Source of the DNA: Acinetobacter bohemicus ANC 3994
Lineage (GTDB): Bacteria > Pseudomonadota > Gammaproteobacteria > Pseudomonadales > Moraxellaceae
Reading direction: 5' to 3'
Length of the DNA: 64,000 bases
Assembly (NCBI RefSeq): GCF_000367925.1
Contig: NZ_KB849170.1
Span: 62,001-126,000 of the forward strand
The notes under the pieces were generated by a model, which saw only the letters and a list, made by a program, of their open reading frames with translations, had not been told where the DNA came from and did not search any database. Position 1 is the first letter of the stretch, and the number at the start of each line of letters is the position of its first letter. Position numbers and translations under genes: made by a program. Below, piece by piece: positions 1 through 9,104 of the stretch.

Positions 1-95
1 AAAATAATCGGCAACTGAAACGGCTTCAAATGTGCAACCAAAGCCTCAATATAATGCGGATGGTTATAAACAGGAATCACAAAACAATGCTGCAT
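1..95 (-). CDS. Glycosyltransferase family 2, N-terminal fragment (runs off the window)
   Basis: Only about 31 codons are visible. They read MQHCFVIPVYNHPHYIEALV and onward, and the IPVYNHP opening is the nucleotide-sugar-binding start of GT-A family 2 glycosyltransferases. I place the start at position 95 because an AGAGGA ribosome binding site lies 6 bases before it; an in-frame ATG at 101 overlaps that site. The gene begins 12 bases after the ligase-dehydratase gene ends and is probably the next member of the same aryl-polyene-type operon, which commonly carries such a transferase. Confidence 0.7.
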   Translation of the reverse strand, partial: MQHCFVIPVYNHPHYIEALVAHLKPFQLPII

Positions 96-107
96 ATACA
101 TCCTCTT

Positions 108-1778
108 TTAAACCTGTTCAGTTTGCGTTTTAAACAACAAACGCCCCGATGCCAAGGTCTGATCTGCATGGGTCAATTCAAAACTCACTTTGTGCAATTT
201 TCGTGACAGTTTGAGTTGCAGTACCATATACGGTCGAATCAGATCTTGAAATTTCAATTGTTCAAAACCATTACACCATTCCAGATCGGCCCAAGTTTGG
301 CGGGAAAAATGCTGAACAAAACCAATCTGCCCCACACCGGGAAAAATCGGATAATCGGGGAAATGCCCTTTAAAACATTCCAATTCAGCAGAAAATTCAA
401 GCTGATAAACGGCCTGATCTGGCTCGTTCTGTTGTGCCAATACAATAGGCAACAACATGGGTTGAAATAAGGATTTCATGTACTGTTTATTCAGTTTAGA
501 TTGTGCATTTTGTGGTAATTGAGTCAAAAACCGCCACTGCCTTGGAATGGCAATGCCTTCCAGTTTTAATTGTAATTGCGCTTTGATTGCCGCCACAGAT
601 TGTGCTTTGTTGCCACTTTGCAGCTGTTTTCTGGCAGCTTCAGATAACACCGCAACACAGGCTAAAATCTGCCGATGTTCACGTTGTAAAATTAAAACAT
701 GACACTGGGCAATCTCATCGAGTTCTATTATTTTTTGTTCAATCGCATCTAAACTTAAGCGTTTTTCTTCTAGTTTCACAATCCGATCCAACCGTCCCAA
801 TAAACGAAACGGACTCTTGGCATTGGTTGCGTCAAGCATTTCAATTTTATCGCCGGTTAAAATCCAGTTCTCACTAAAAGCATGATTGGCTTGCACTGCC
901 AATTCTTGTTGATCGCTCACTTGAATGTCTACATTGGCAAAAGGAATCCATAACGCATCATCGTGTTGTCGATGTGCAATTCCCCCCGTTTCTGAGCTGC
1001 CAAACACTTCGTGAATCGGTCGATTTAAATAAGGACGCACACCCGAATCCAATTTACCACCCGATGAATATACGCTTAAACAGTGCTGTAGTAGCACATC
1101 TGGGGTCCAGCGTTTTAATAATGCAGGACTAGAAATAACATAATTTTCAATGTTGAGAGGTACTAATTTTTTTTGAATATCAGCGACATCTTCAGGGAAA
1201 GCCAATTGGGTTTGATAAAAACAACGACCACTGGCTAAAGGCCACAACAGCTTGAACAATAAACCATAAATATGTTGATGGCTGACTGTTGCGATGGCAA
1301 TGGCCTGTTCAGGTAACTGAAAACTGGCATCCAAACCTTGCACTTCATTCAAGAGCTGACGCAAAGTACGCGGGATTTTTTTCGGTTGCCCTGTTGAACC
1401 TGAAGTATAAAAATAGAGCTGGGCCTGATTTAAAAAGGCATCATCCAGATTTAGTTCAATCTGCGGCTCTGCTGTAGCAGATACAGGCTGACGCTGTAAA
1501 AACAGAATATTCTGCTCAGCCAATTCTTTTTCTAAATCACTGACTCGATTGGGCGGCAAGAGCAGCTGTTTTTGCGCTAAAAGTGCCGCAAACAACAGCA
1601 CTAAAAACTCATAGCTATCGGGTTCCCACAACGCCCAACTGTCCTGCGATAACAACTGGATTGCATGACTTTGTTGTATCACCTCTTGCCAAAAATCCTG
1701 AAAATGGATTGGGCTTAAATCAGCCTGAAGACACAGCGGTTTCAGTGAATGAATATGATTCTGAAAATGACACAACAT
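108..1778 (-). CDS. AMP-dependent acyl/aryl ligase fused to a hotdog dehydratase domain (aryl polyene type)
   Basis: A 556-residue two-domain protein. The first 430 or so residues form an adenylate-forming ligase: the A3 core (YFYTSGSTGQPKK), the A5 motif (EVFGSSETGG), the A7/A8 hinge (LTGDK, then LLGRLDRIVKLEEKRL) and a C-terminal catalytic lysine motif (NAQSKLNK) are all present. The last 110 or so residues carry a hotdog fold with the GHFPDYPIFPGV helix typical of FabZ/ApeI-like 3-hydroxyacyl-ACP dehydratases. In aryl polyene pathways these activities prime and dehydrate the carrier-bound chain. In many clusters they are separate proteins, so this is a fusion. The neighbouring carrier proteins support the role; the exact substrate is inferred. 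Confidence 0.85.
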   Translation of the reverse strand: MLCHFQNHIHSLKPLCLQADLSPIHFQDFWQEVIQQSHAIQLLSQDSWALWEPDSYEFLVLLFAALLAQKQLLLPPNRVSDLEKELAEQNILFLQRQPVSATAEPQIELNLDDAFLNQAQLYFYTSGSTGQPKKIPRTLRQLLNEVQGLDASFQLPEQAIAIATVSHQHIYGLLFKLLWPLASGRCFYQTQLAFPEDVADIQKKLVPLNIENYVISSPALLKRWTPDVLLQHCLSVYSSGGKLDSGVRPYLNRPIHEVFGSSETGGIAHRQHDDALWIPFANVDIQVSDQQELAVQANHAFSENWILTGDKIEMLDATNAKSPFRLLGRLDRIVKLEEKRLSLDAIEQKIIELDEIAQCHVLILQREHRQILACVAVLSEAARKQLQSGNKAQSVAAIKAQLQLKLEGIAIPRQWRFLTQLPQNAQSKLNKQYMKSLFQPMLLPIVLAQQNEPDQAVYQLEFSAELECFKGHFPDYPIFPGVGQIGFVQHFSRQTWADLEWCNGFEQLKFQDLIRPYMVLQLKLSRKLHKVSFELTHADQTLASGRLLFKTQTEQV

Positions 1779-1789
1779 AACAATCCGTT

Positions 1790-2344
1790 TTATTCCTGAA
1801 GTTGGTTTAAGCGTTGCTGACGCTTACGCAATATAAATTCGCCCAGCAATAACAGCCCCATCAACACATAGGAAATAAAACCGTTATAGAGCACCCACAC
1901 CTGCATTGAAGCAAACAACACCGTTGCTAAAGCAATCAGGGCATTGCACACAAAGAAAATACACCAGACGATAGTGACCTTACGTGTCCAAATCACCCCT
2001 GCTTCGGGTAAATTCGGTTCAGCCAAACGGGCAAAACGCTCAATCATCGAGGGTGGTTTGATTAAAGTCGCTGCAAAAATAGCGAGTGAACCCAGACTCA
2101 TCAATACCGGATAGAGTTTCAGCCAGGCTTGATCTTTTAAAATCAAACTTAAGCTGCCGCATAAAATAGCAAATCCAGTCAAGGGCCAGAGTAAAGCATT
2201 ACCCTTACTAAATAGCCGCAACACGCCTAGGACAATCAATAAACTACTGACCCAAATATATTGACCCTGCGCTAAGCTATAGCCCACTAAAAAGGGATAG
2301 AGAATCAAACTGATGACCACTATCCCTTGGAAGACCCATTTCAT
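1790..2344 (-). CDS. COG4648-like inner membrane protein of the aryl polyene operon
   Basis: A 184-residue integral membrane protein with about six hydrophobic segments and short polar loops, ending in a basic tail (RKRQQR). Its start codon overlaps the stop of the upstream carrier-protein gene in an ATGA arrangement, which suggests translational coupling. Proteins of this kind (COG4648) regularly accompany aryl polyene or flexirubin-type clusters, but their role is not settled. The assignment rests mainly on the neighbours and the membrane pattern. Confidence 0.7.
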   Translation of the reverse strand: MKWVFQGIVVISLILYPFLVGYSLAQGQYIWVSSLLIVLGVLRLFSKGNALLWPLTGFAILCGSLSLILKDQAWLKLYPVLMSLGSLAIFAATLIKPPSMIERFARLAEPNLPEAGVIWTRKVTIVWCIFFVCNALIALATVLFASMQVWVLYNGFISYVLMGLLLLGEFILRKRQQRLNQLQE

Positions 2345-2592
2345 GCAGCAGACATATTCTGAATCACAGTCACAACATCTTGCACTGTACGTACATTTTT
2401 AAAATCTTCAGGATTCACTTGCTTACCCGTCAATTCTTTAATTTTGACCACAAGATCAATGGCATCAATGCTATCGACATCCAAATCTGTGGCTAAATTT
2501 GCATCGAGCTGCACATCTTCTGGATTAATCTCAAACAGATCTTCCATCCATGCTCTTAATTTTTCGAGTACTTGTTCCTGAGTTAACATCAC
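2341..2592 (-). CDS. Acyl carrier protein (second of two)
   Basis: An 83-residue acidic protein with the phosphopantetheine attachment motif DVDSID, Ser41 being the modified residue. It overlaps the downstream membrane-protein gene by 4 bases and follows the first carrier gene by 6 bases. It would carry the growing chain for the ligase, dehydratase and ketosynthase-type enzymes of this cluster. Two distinct carrier proteins in tandem are typical of aryl polyene clusters. Confidence 0.9.
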   Translation of the reverse strand: MMLTQEQVLEKLRAWMEDLFEINPEDVQLDANLATDLDVDSIDAIDLVVKIKELTGKQVNPEDFKNVRTVQDVVTVIQNMSAA

Positions 2593-2598
2593 AACCTC

Positions 2599-2859
2599 TT
2601 ATGCCGTTTTCTGTGCTTCAACCAAAGCCACTAGACTTTGAATTGATTTAAAATATTGTTTGGTTTCTGCCGATTCAGCATTCAAATGAATGTTGTAACG
2701 CTTTTTCAAGGCCAAACCAAGTTCCAAAGCATCAATTGAATCTAGACCTAAGCCATCACCAAATAAGGGTGCTTCCGTTTCAATATCATCTCTGCTGATG
2801 TCTTCTAGGGCCAAAACATCAATAATCATTTGCTTTAATTCATCAGCAAGATTGCTCAT
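2599..2859 (-). CDS. Acyl carrier protein (first of two)
   Basis: An 86-residue carrier protein with GLGLDSIDALEL around Ser41, the 4'-phosphopantetheine attachment site. Its start overlaps the end of the acyltransferase gene by 17 bases. It differs clearly from its tandem partner, so the two probably have different loads (for example a primer and an elongating chain), which is an inference. Confidence 0.9.
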   Translation of the reverse strand: MSNLADELKQMIIDVLALEDISRDDIETEAPLFGDGLGLDSIDALELGLALKKRYNIHLNAESAETKQYFKSIQSLVALVEAQKTA

Positions 2860-3664
2860 TTTTAGATAACTCTTGGTTAAAAAATTGGTGTAATTGATGA
2901 TTTAAATGACGCACGTTTTTCGGACTGACCGTGGCATCGTCTAAAAGTTCATCGACTTGAATGGCATCCAGTACTTTCACATGAATATGAAATGGCTGTG
3001 AAGGAATGTGATACCACTTTTCATTTTTGGTTAAAGTTGAAGGCGTACAGGTCAGCAACACTGGACGAATCGGCACATGGGCACGAATGGCAATATTCGC
3101 CGCGCCACGTTGAAACTCATTCAACAACTCACCTTTTGCAGTTCGGGTGCCTTCAGGAAAAATCAGCAAAGATGCTGCTTGATCTAACTTTAGTTTTTCC
3201 ACACAGTCCTGAATAAATTGTTCAGAACCTGCATTTAAAATATAACCTGCATTTTGCACTGGCCCTTTGGTAAATGGATTGGCCCATAATGCTTGCTTGA
3301 CCACACAATTTGCTTGTTCCATTAAACCAATCAAGATCACCACATCCACCAATGTGGGATGATTGGCAATAATCAGTTCCTGTCTACTTTGCTGTAATTT
3401 GTCTAGACCTTCAATGTCATAGGTCATAATTCCAAGCTTTACCATCATTTCAGTAAAACCTTTGAAACTATAGCGAATCACATTTTGTGTACGCTGCTGA
3501 CGTAAGCTTTGATTTTGTGTCGACAAATTAACCAAAGGTGCAACCAAACCACCAATAGCAACGCCACCGATGCCAAAACTGGCAAAACTAAATCCTGTCG
3601 CACCGACACGCCATAGATAATTGGCTTTTTGTTTCATTTGATTCAGCTTTAACATTTTTGCCAC
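2843..3664 (-). CDS. Lysophospholipid-type acyltransferase (PlsC family) of the aryl polyene operon
   Basis: A 273-residue member of the PlsC family with the HX4D catalytic motif (NHPTLVD, His102 and Asp107) and the substrate motif FPEGTRT about 70 residues later. A hydrophobic N-terminal stretch (residues 20-45) would anchor it in the inner membrane. It overlaps the ketosynthase-like gene by 16 bases and the first carrier gene by 17. In such operons it is thought to attach the finished chain to a lipid acceptor; the true acceptor cannot be read from the sequence. Confidence 0.85.
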   Translation of the reverse strand: MAKMLKLNQMKQKANYLWRVGATGFSFASFGIGGVAIGGLVAPLVNLSTQNQSLRQQRTQNVIRYSFKGFTEMMVKLGIMTYDIEGLDKLQQSRQELIIANHPTLVDVVILIGLMEQANCVVKQALWANPFTKGPVQNAGYILNAGSEQFIQDCVEKLKLDQAASLLIFPEGTRTAKGELLNEFQRGAANIAIRAHVPIRPVLLTCTPSTLTKNEKWYHIPSQPFHIHVKVLDAIQVDELLDDATVSPKNVRHLNHQLHQFFNQELSKNEQSC

Positions 3665-4287
3665 GCTTGCATATGAGAGTCATCTGGGTTGTGCTGCGCT
3701 TGCTGCCAGAAATCATAAAAATTTTGTGCATCCACATATTGATGTCGATGCTGTGGCAAAGCATGCGGATCAAATTGTAAATTGGGAGCCTCAAGGCTGA
3801 TCAGCGCAGACATGGCAAAACCATTGAACGGCTGGAACTCCTGATAAAGCGCAGGCAGTGCTTCATCGTAATACACCACCAACACCCGCGAATGGGGTTG
3901 TTTTGTGCTTTTTAACCAAGCATAGGCTTCAATCAGTGCTTCACTCCACGACGCGGCCAAACTGGTCGAAGGTGTGGAATCTTGACATAAAATTGAATAC
4001 AACCCAGCAATAGCATTGTGCACAGAGGTCGAAAATTGGGTGGGTGATGGCGTTTGATCTTGCAGTACATCGGCTAAAATTTTCAGCGTTTTATGCTCAT
4101 CGCCATATTGCGAAGCCCAGACAATATAATCCACTGCTTCAGCATTCAGCGAGCCAATGGCACTATTAATCGCCAATTTAGCAATACCAGATAATCGTCT
4201 ACGCTGCATTGCAGGGATTTTTTCTAAGGCAGGAACGGTTTCATCGGCACGACTGATATACAGTTGAGATATATTTATTTGAATCAT
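3649..4287 (-). CDS. Beta-ketoacyl synthase-like chain-length factor (aryl polyene type)
   Basis: A 212-residue protein resembling the short ketoacyl-synthase N-terminal domain family (PF13723 type). It has RRRLSGIAKLA near the start, the SVHNAIAGLYSI segment and a C-terminal NGFAMSALIS stretch. It is far shorter than a full ketosynthase of about 400 residues and lacks the complete Cys-His-His set, so it is probably a partner subunit rather than a stand-alone condensing enzyme. It is first in the operon, directly behind a good promoter. Confidence 0.75.
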   Translation of the reverse strand: MIQINISQLYISRADETVPALEKIPAMQRRRLSGIAKLAINSAIGSLNAEAVDYIVWASQYGDEHKTLKILADVLQDQTPSPTQFSTSVHNAIAGLYSILCQDSTPSTSLAASWSEALIEAYAWLKSTKQPHSRVLVVYYDEALPALYQEFQPFNGFAMSALISLEAPNLQFDPHALPQHRHQYVDAQNFYDFWQQAQHNPDDSHMQAWQKC

Positions 4288-4345
4288 TACCGAAATTTTC
4301 CGTACCCTAAGAATATTTTTAGCTCAAGGCTATTTTATTCGCGGG

Positions 4346-4375
4346 ATTATAGCACCTGTCATAAAATTTACACAA
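4346..4375 (-). promoter_or_regulatory. Promoter of the aryl-polyene-type operon
   Basis: Read on the minus strand there is a TTGTGT -35 box (4370-4375), an 18-base spacer and a perfect TATAAT -10 box (4346-4351) preceded by TGC. It lies about 60 bases before the first gene and points into the operon. Confidence 0.6.
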
Positions 4376-4460
4376 AAAGTATCTTGTACTCATTGAATTA
4401 CATATATTTATCATTTTGATTTAATTCTATATTTATTATTTTTAGCCCATAAAATAATCA

Positions 4461-4498
4461 TTCATAAAAAAACCAGCAACCTGTGTTGCTGGTTTTTC
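4461..4498. terminator. Bidirectional rho-independent terminator after relA
   Basis: A perfect 10-bp stem (AACCAGCAAC with GTTGCTGGTT, loop CTGT) has an A-run on its left and a T-run on its right, so it can stop transcription from either side. It sits about 30 bases past the relA stop codon and insulates relA from the promoter of the next operon. Confidence 0.85.
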
Positions 4499-4525
4499 AA
4501 CTATCACTACTTAAAATTTGGCTGA

Positions 4526-6832
4526 TTAATTACCTTGTACCAAACGGCGTGCACTAATAATCCCCGGTTGTTGCTCCAAACGTGCCAACAAACGTGATAA
4601 TTGTGCTAGACCTTTGACCTCAATCAATAATTTCATATTGGCAATACCATCTGATTCTGAAATGGTATTGACCTGACGAATATTAATTTGATCAGAAAAA
4701 ATGACTTGGGTTAAATCTTTCAACAAACCACGGCGGTCATAGGCTTCCACCACAATTTGCACGCTTTGACCACGCGTCGGCTGCATTTCCCAATCGGCTT
4801 CTACCGCACGTTCAGGTTCTTGAGTAATCATCCGGCTATAGTCTGAACATGCAATTTTATGAATGCTCACCCCACGATTAAGTGTGATATATCCACCGAT
4901 CGATTCACCATGCACAGGTTGACAGCATTGAGCAATATGCAGTTCCACATTATCCAAACCATCAATCAGAATGCCATGCGCAGAAAGTGTATGGCTGGCA
5001 CGTGGATTCAAGGTCGGTTTTAGCACCAGTTCAGGTTCATCCTGCCCCAAATGCATATGGCGATTCACTTGATTGATCAACGAGTGCAAACTAATATCGC
5101 CATTGACCAAACCAATCAGAATATCTTCACCCAATTTGACATTGAAGTGATTGCAATAATCACTTAAATCAATACTTTTGGGATGAATAGCCAAACGTAA
5201 AAGTTCTTTATTCAGAATTTCACGGCCAACTTCCAAGTTTTTACTACGATCTTGCTGTCTAAACCAATGACGTAATTTATCCCGCGCACGCGAAGTCTTA
5301 ATATAACCCAGTGAATTTACTAACCAATCACGATTCGGATCACGATCTTTTTTGGTTAAAATTTCAACTTGTTCACCAGTTTTTAACGTGTAGGTTAATG
5401 GCACATAGCGCTGATTAACACGCGCGGCATAACATTTATTACCCACTTCGGTATGCACATGATAGGCAAAGTCTAAAACCGTTGAACCACGTGGTAATTC
5501 TTTAATATCACCATCACGGCTAAATACATAAATTTTTTCAAAGCCTTCAAAATCTTGAATTTGTTCAAAATTTTCAGCATCTTCACCCGATTTATGCGCA
5601 CTGGCATCATTACGTTCTTGATAATGTTCTAAGACTGCGCGTAACGAATGTAAGCGGTGATTAAAGGAATGATCGGTGTTCTTGCCACCTTCCTTATAAT
5701 TAAAATGCGAACAGACCCCAAGTTCAGCTTCTTCATGCATGGCCTTGGTACGAATTTGCACTTCCAGCGATTTATTTTCTGCAATAACCGCGGTATGTAA
5801 AGAACGATAACCGTTGGCTTTCGGATTGGTAATGTAATCATCAAACTGATGCGGAATATGTCGCCAAATTTGATGCACAATACCGAGTGAGTGATAACAT
5901 TCAGGCACGCTTTTGACCAAGACACGTACCGCACGAATGTCATACAACTGGTCAAAACTCAGGTCTTTACTTTTCATTTTTCGATAAATCGAATAAATGT
6001 GCTTAACCCGTCCCGTAATCTCCGCTTCTATATCATAGACAGCCAGTTCTTTTTTCAATTTATCAATGACAAATTGAATATATTGCTCGCGCTCTAAACG
6101 TTTTTCATTTAGTAACGAGGCAATTTCTTTATAGCGTTCTGGTGCTAAATAACGAAATGCTAAATCTTCAAGTTCCCACTTCAGCTGTGCAATGCCTAGG
6201 CGATGTGCCAGTGGTGAATAAATGGTCAGAATTTCACGAGCTACACGCTCTTGACGTTCTTTAGAAGAGTTGGCCAGTTCCCGTAAAGCATAGGTACGCT
6301 CTGCCAGCTTAATGAGTACGACACGCACATCTTCGGTCACAGAAATCAGCATTTTATAAATGCCGCTTAAATGTTCGCGCTGGTTGTTATTAAAATGATC
6401 TTCTAAACGTTTGTTCTTTTCAATCAGTTCTGAAAGTTTCCCCATAGCCAATGTCCCTTGGACTAGACTATGGACTTGCTCGCCAAAATGTTCACGAATT
6501 TCTTCAAGCGTCATCACGCCTTCACGAACACTTCGATACAACATCGCCGCAGATAAGGTGTCTTCATCAACATGTAAATGTGCCAAAATATCAGCCATTT
6601 CAATACCGGTATAAAAGGTATTGGAACGATGATTAACCGTGGTTTGCAGCTCTTTATGTAAAGTTAAATGAGCAACTTCTTCGAGTTGTTCAAGCGTTGC
6701 GCCATCTAAGATGCCACGAACACGATTCAGCCATTCGGTTAAATCATGTCGAGCTTGTTCGGCATGTTCTACAGTCGCTTCCTCTGACAGCTCATTGAGT
6801 CGCCCAGGAAGTTGCTCACGTACTGTGACCAT
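4526..6832 (-). CDS. relA: RelA, (p)ppGpp synthetase of the stringent response
   Basis: A 768-residue long RelA/SpoT homologue that makes the alarmone (p)ppGpp on ribosomes stalled by uncharged tRNA. Domains in order: an HD-like hydrolase domain whose catalytic HD pair is missing (AAMLYRSVREG where an active enzyme has the HD dyad), the synthetase domain with GYRSLH at residues 341-346 and EVQIRTKAMHEEAELG, a TGS domain (about 440-500), a zinc-finger/helical region with the CCQP motif, and a C-terminal ACT domain. Loss of the HD residues marks it as the synthetase-only RelA rather than bifunctional SpoT. The start has a GAGAAGGGT-type ribosome site just upstream. It lies 17 bases after rlmD. 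Confidence 0.95.
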   Translation of the reverse strand: MVTVREQLPGRLNELSEEATVEHAEQARHDLTEWLNRVRGILDGATLEQLEEVAHLTLHKELQTTVNHRSNTFYTGIEMADILAHLHVDEDTLSAAMLYRSVREGVMTLEEIREHFGEQVHSLVQGTLAMGKLSELIEKNKRLEDHFNNNQREHLSGIYKMLISVTEDVRVVLIKLAERTYALRELANSSKERQERVAREILTIYSPLAHRLGIAQLKWELEDLAFRYLAPERYKEIASLLNEKRLEREQYIQFVIDKLKKELAVYDIEAEITGRVKHIYSIYRKMKSKDLSFDQLYDIRAVRVLVKSVPECYHSLGIVHQIWRHIPHQFDDYITNPKANGYRSLHTAVIAENKSLEVQIRTKAMHEEAELGVCSHFNYKEGGKNTDHSFNHRLHSLRAVLEHYQERNDASAHKSGEDAENFEQIQDFEGFEKIYVFSRDGDIKELPRGSTVLDFAYHVHTEVGNKCYAARVNQRYVPLTYTLKTGEQVEILTKKDRDPNRDWLVNSLGYIKTSRARDKLRHWFRQQDRSKNLEVGREILNKELLRLAIHPKSIDLSDYCNHFNVKLGEDILIGLVNGDISLHSLINQVNRHMHLGQDEPELVLKPTLNPRASHTLSAHGILIDGLDNVELHIAQCCQPVHGESIGGYITLNRGVSIHKIACSDYSRMITQEPERAVEADWEMQPTRGQSVQIVVEAYDRRGLLKDLTQVIFSDQINIRQVNTISESDGIANMKLLIEVKGLAQLSRLLARLEQQPGIISARRLVQGN

Positions 6833-6849
6833 ACCCTTCTCCTACCTCT

Positions 6850-8253
6850 TTACTTATCATATTCTAAATCGTTTATTTCATTGTATTTTTCGAATAAGGC
6901 AATAGACTCAACATGTCCCGTATGGGTAAACATATCCATTACCCCAGCCTTTTTTAATCGATAGCCATGTTGTACCAACACACCAGCATCACGTGCCAAT
7001 GTTGCAGGATTACATGACACATAAACGATTTTCTTTGCACCAAATTTAGGTACATAATGCATTATTTCCTCAGCACCCGCACGCGGAGGGTCAATCAATA
7101 ATGCATCAAATCCTTGATTTGCCCAAGAATGATGCGAAAAATCTTTTGTTAAATCTTGTGAATAAAAATGAGCGTGAATTATACCGTTAATTTCAGCATT
7201 TTCCGCAGCACGGCGGACCATTTCTTCACTTCCTTCAACACCCACCACTTGTCCAGTTTCACCCACACAACGCGCCAGCGGTAAAGTGAAGTTGCCTAGA
7301 CCACAAAATAAATCTAGAACGCGCTCTCCTTGCTGCAATTGAAGCAAATCACATGCCAGCTTCACCATCTGTGGATTAATTGTCGAATTGACTTGGGTAA
7401 AATCAAGCGGACTAAAGCCAAACTTGAGATCAAAATCATCTAAATGATAATGCAAACGCATTGCAGCCGTTGGATCATCCACACGATGCAAACTCTCTGC
7501 ACCTTCAGGTTGCAAATACAACTGCCACTGTTTGTTTAACGCAAATTGTTTTAATTGGTTGACATCCTGTTGTGATAATTTTTCAGTATGACGAACCAGC
7601 AATGCAATCTCATCATCGCCCATCGCCAATTCTATATGACCAATGGCTGCTTTGGCTTTTAGACTTTGGAGTAACTGTTTCAATGCAGTGATGGAACCAA
7701 ATTCACGATCCAGTACCATACAACGGTCAATCGAAATCAATTTATTGCTTTGGTTCTCACGAAATCCCACCACCAATTTGTCTTTATGTGGAAGATAGCG
7801 CACCCCAATACGGGCTTTACGGCGGTAATCTTCACGGCTTGAACGTAAAGCAGGGAGCCATTGCTCAGGCTGAATGCCAGCAAAATGTTCTAAATGCGAT
7901 TTTAAAACCTCTTGCTTGAGACGAATTTGTTCATCTAACTGAATGTGCTGCATATTACAGCCACCACACACGGTAAAATGCGGACATTTCGGCTCAATAC
8001 GTGTTGCAGCAGGTTCACTTAATAACGCTGTACTATCCGCTTCTTCTAAACGTTTAACCACATTGGTAATTTGCGCAGTAACGGTTTCACCCGGCAAAGC
8101 ATAACGAATAAATACTTTTTTGCCTTGCTTCTCACTCGGATGATCAGGGTGTGATCCATAGTGTGCTATCCCCCGTCCTTCATGTGAAAGTGACTCAACC
8201 TGAAAAGTATAAATCGGCTGTTGAGCTGGACGGGGCTTGGTTCTATGTTTCAT
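6850..8253 (-). CDS. rlmD: RlmD, 23S rRNA (uracil-1939-C5)-methyltransferase
   Basis: A 467-residue SAM-dependent RNA methyltransferase of the RumA/TrmA family. An N-terminal TRAM domain (about residues 12-80) is followed by the iron-sulfur cluster cysteines Cys90, Cys96 and Cys99 (CPHFTVCGGC). The SAM-binding loop is VLDLFCGLGNFTLPLA, and the nucleophilic cysteine lies in VSCNPATLARD. The rRNA-methylating enzyme and relA are adjacent, as in many gammaproteobacteria, and are probably cotranscribed. Confidence 0.95.
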   Translation of the reverse strand: MKHRTKPRPAQQPIYTFQVESLSHEGRGIAHYGSHPDHPSEKQGKKVFIRYALPGETVTAQITNVVKRLEEADSTALLSEPAATRIEPKCPHFTVCGGCNMQHIQLDEQIRLKQEVLKSHLEHFAGIQPEQWLPALRSSREDYRRKARIGVRYLPHKDKLVVGFRENQSNKLISIDRCMVLDREFGSITALKQLLQSLKAKAAIGHIELAMGDDEIALLVRHTEKLSQQDVNQLKQFALNKQWQLYLQPEGAESLHRVDDPTAAMRLHYHLDDFDLKFGFSPLDFTQVNSTINPQMVKLACDLLQLQQGERVLDLFCGLGNFTLPLARCVGETGQVVGVEGSEEMVRRAAENAEINGIIHAHFYSQDLTKDFSHHSWANQGFDALLIDPPRAGAEEIMHYVPKFGAKKIVYVSCNPATLARDAGVLVQHGYRLKKAGVMDMFTHTGHVESIALFEKYNEINDLEYDK

Positions 8254-8259
8254 GAATAC

Positions 8260-9081
8260 CTAGAGTGTGGGAGAGAGAAAGTCTATCGATGTAAATTCAG
8301 TACGCTGTGAAGTTTCACGCCATACTGCTAAAAAATCGCGATGTTGAGGTTGGGTGGATAAAAATTGAATGGTGCGCTGAATAACATCACGATAATCATT
8401 CATTAACAGCTGACCTTTCAATAACGACCAACGCAAATAAATTAACCAGGTATTCAGTACATCACCTTCGCAATATGCAGTCAGTTTTTGCCATTCTTGC
8501 TGACGTACATATTCGGGTACATGGTAAGCGCCATCACCGCGTTTACCGGGATACCCTAGTAAATGTGCGATATCATCCAGTTTTTGAAAATGTCGGCCAT
8601 TAAACATGGCCATCACATCCATTAAATCCACATGACGATGGTGATAACGGTTCTGATAGTTATTATAGCGCTTTTGCTGATCAATTTCGCCTTGATCAAA
8701 TAAACTTGGCGCAGACAAACCATGATACATGGCGCGAAAAAGAATCACGGGCAAATCAAATTGTGAACCATTCCAACTGACTAGCGTCGGATGTCGCTTA
8801 TCAAAAATAGAGAGGAATTTGGTTAAAATTTCAGATTCACTGTGCTGTTCTCGACTAAACGAGAACATTTTCATGCCGCCCTGCTCATCTAACCATAAGC
8901 CAGAAATACACACGATCTCATGCAAAGCTAAGCGTTGAAAATCCATGCCCGATTCTTGACGACGCAATTTAATTAAGGCCTGTTCTAAATCTGCTTCGGG
9001 CAAATCTAAACCATACAAATGCGCCCCCGATTTTAAATCGGTTAAGGTTTCTATATCGAAAATTAAAACAGGTAAGCGCAT
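8260..9081 (-). CDS. Predicted 3'-5' exonuclease of the PolB-exo2 type (DEDD superfamily)
   Basis: A 273-residue protein opening with VLIFDIETLTD, the Exo I motif of DEDD exonucleases. SWNGSQFDLPV follows as Exo II, and AYCEGDVLNTWLIYLR supplies the last acidic residues. This matches the stand-alone 'predicted 3'-5' exonuclease related to DNA polymerase B' family (PF10108). The nucleic acid substrate is unknown. It lies 6 bases before rlmD and shares its direction, so it is probably in the same transcript. Confidence 0.85.
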   Translation of the reverse strand: MRLPVLIFDIETLTDLKSGAHLYGLDLPEADLEQALIKLRRQESGMDFQRLALHEIVCISGLWLDEQGGMKMFSFSREQHSESEILTKFLSIFDKRHPTLVSWNGSQFDLPVILFRAMYHGLSAPSLFDQGEIDQQKRYNNYQNRYHHRHVDLMDVMAMFNGRHFQKLDDIAHLLGYPGKRGDGAYHVPEYVRQQEWQKLTAYCEGDVLNTWLIYLRWSLLKGQLLMNDYRDVIQRTIQFLSTQPQHRDFLAVWRETSQRTEFTSIDFLSPTL

Positions 9082-9104
9082 GTGAAACTCACAAAATTGC
9101 AGAT

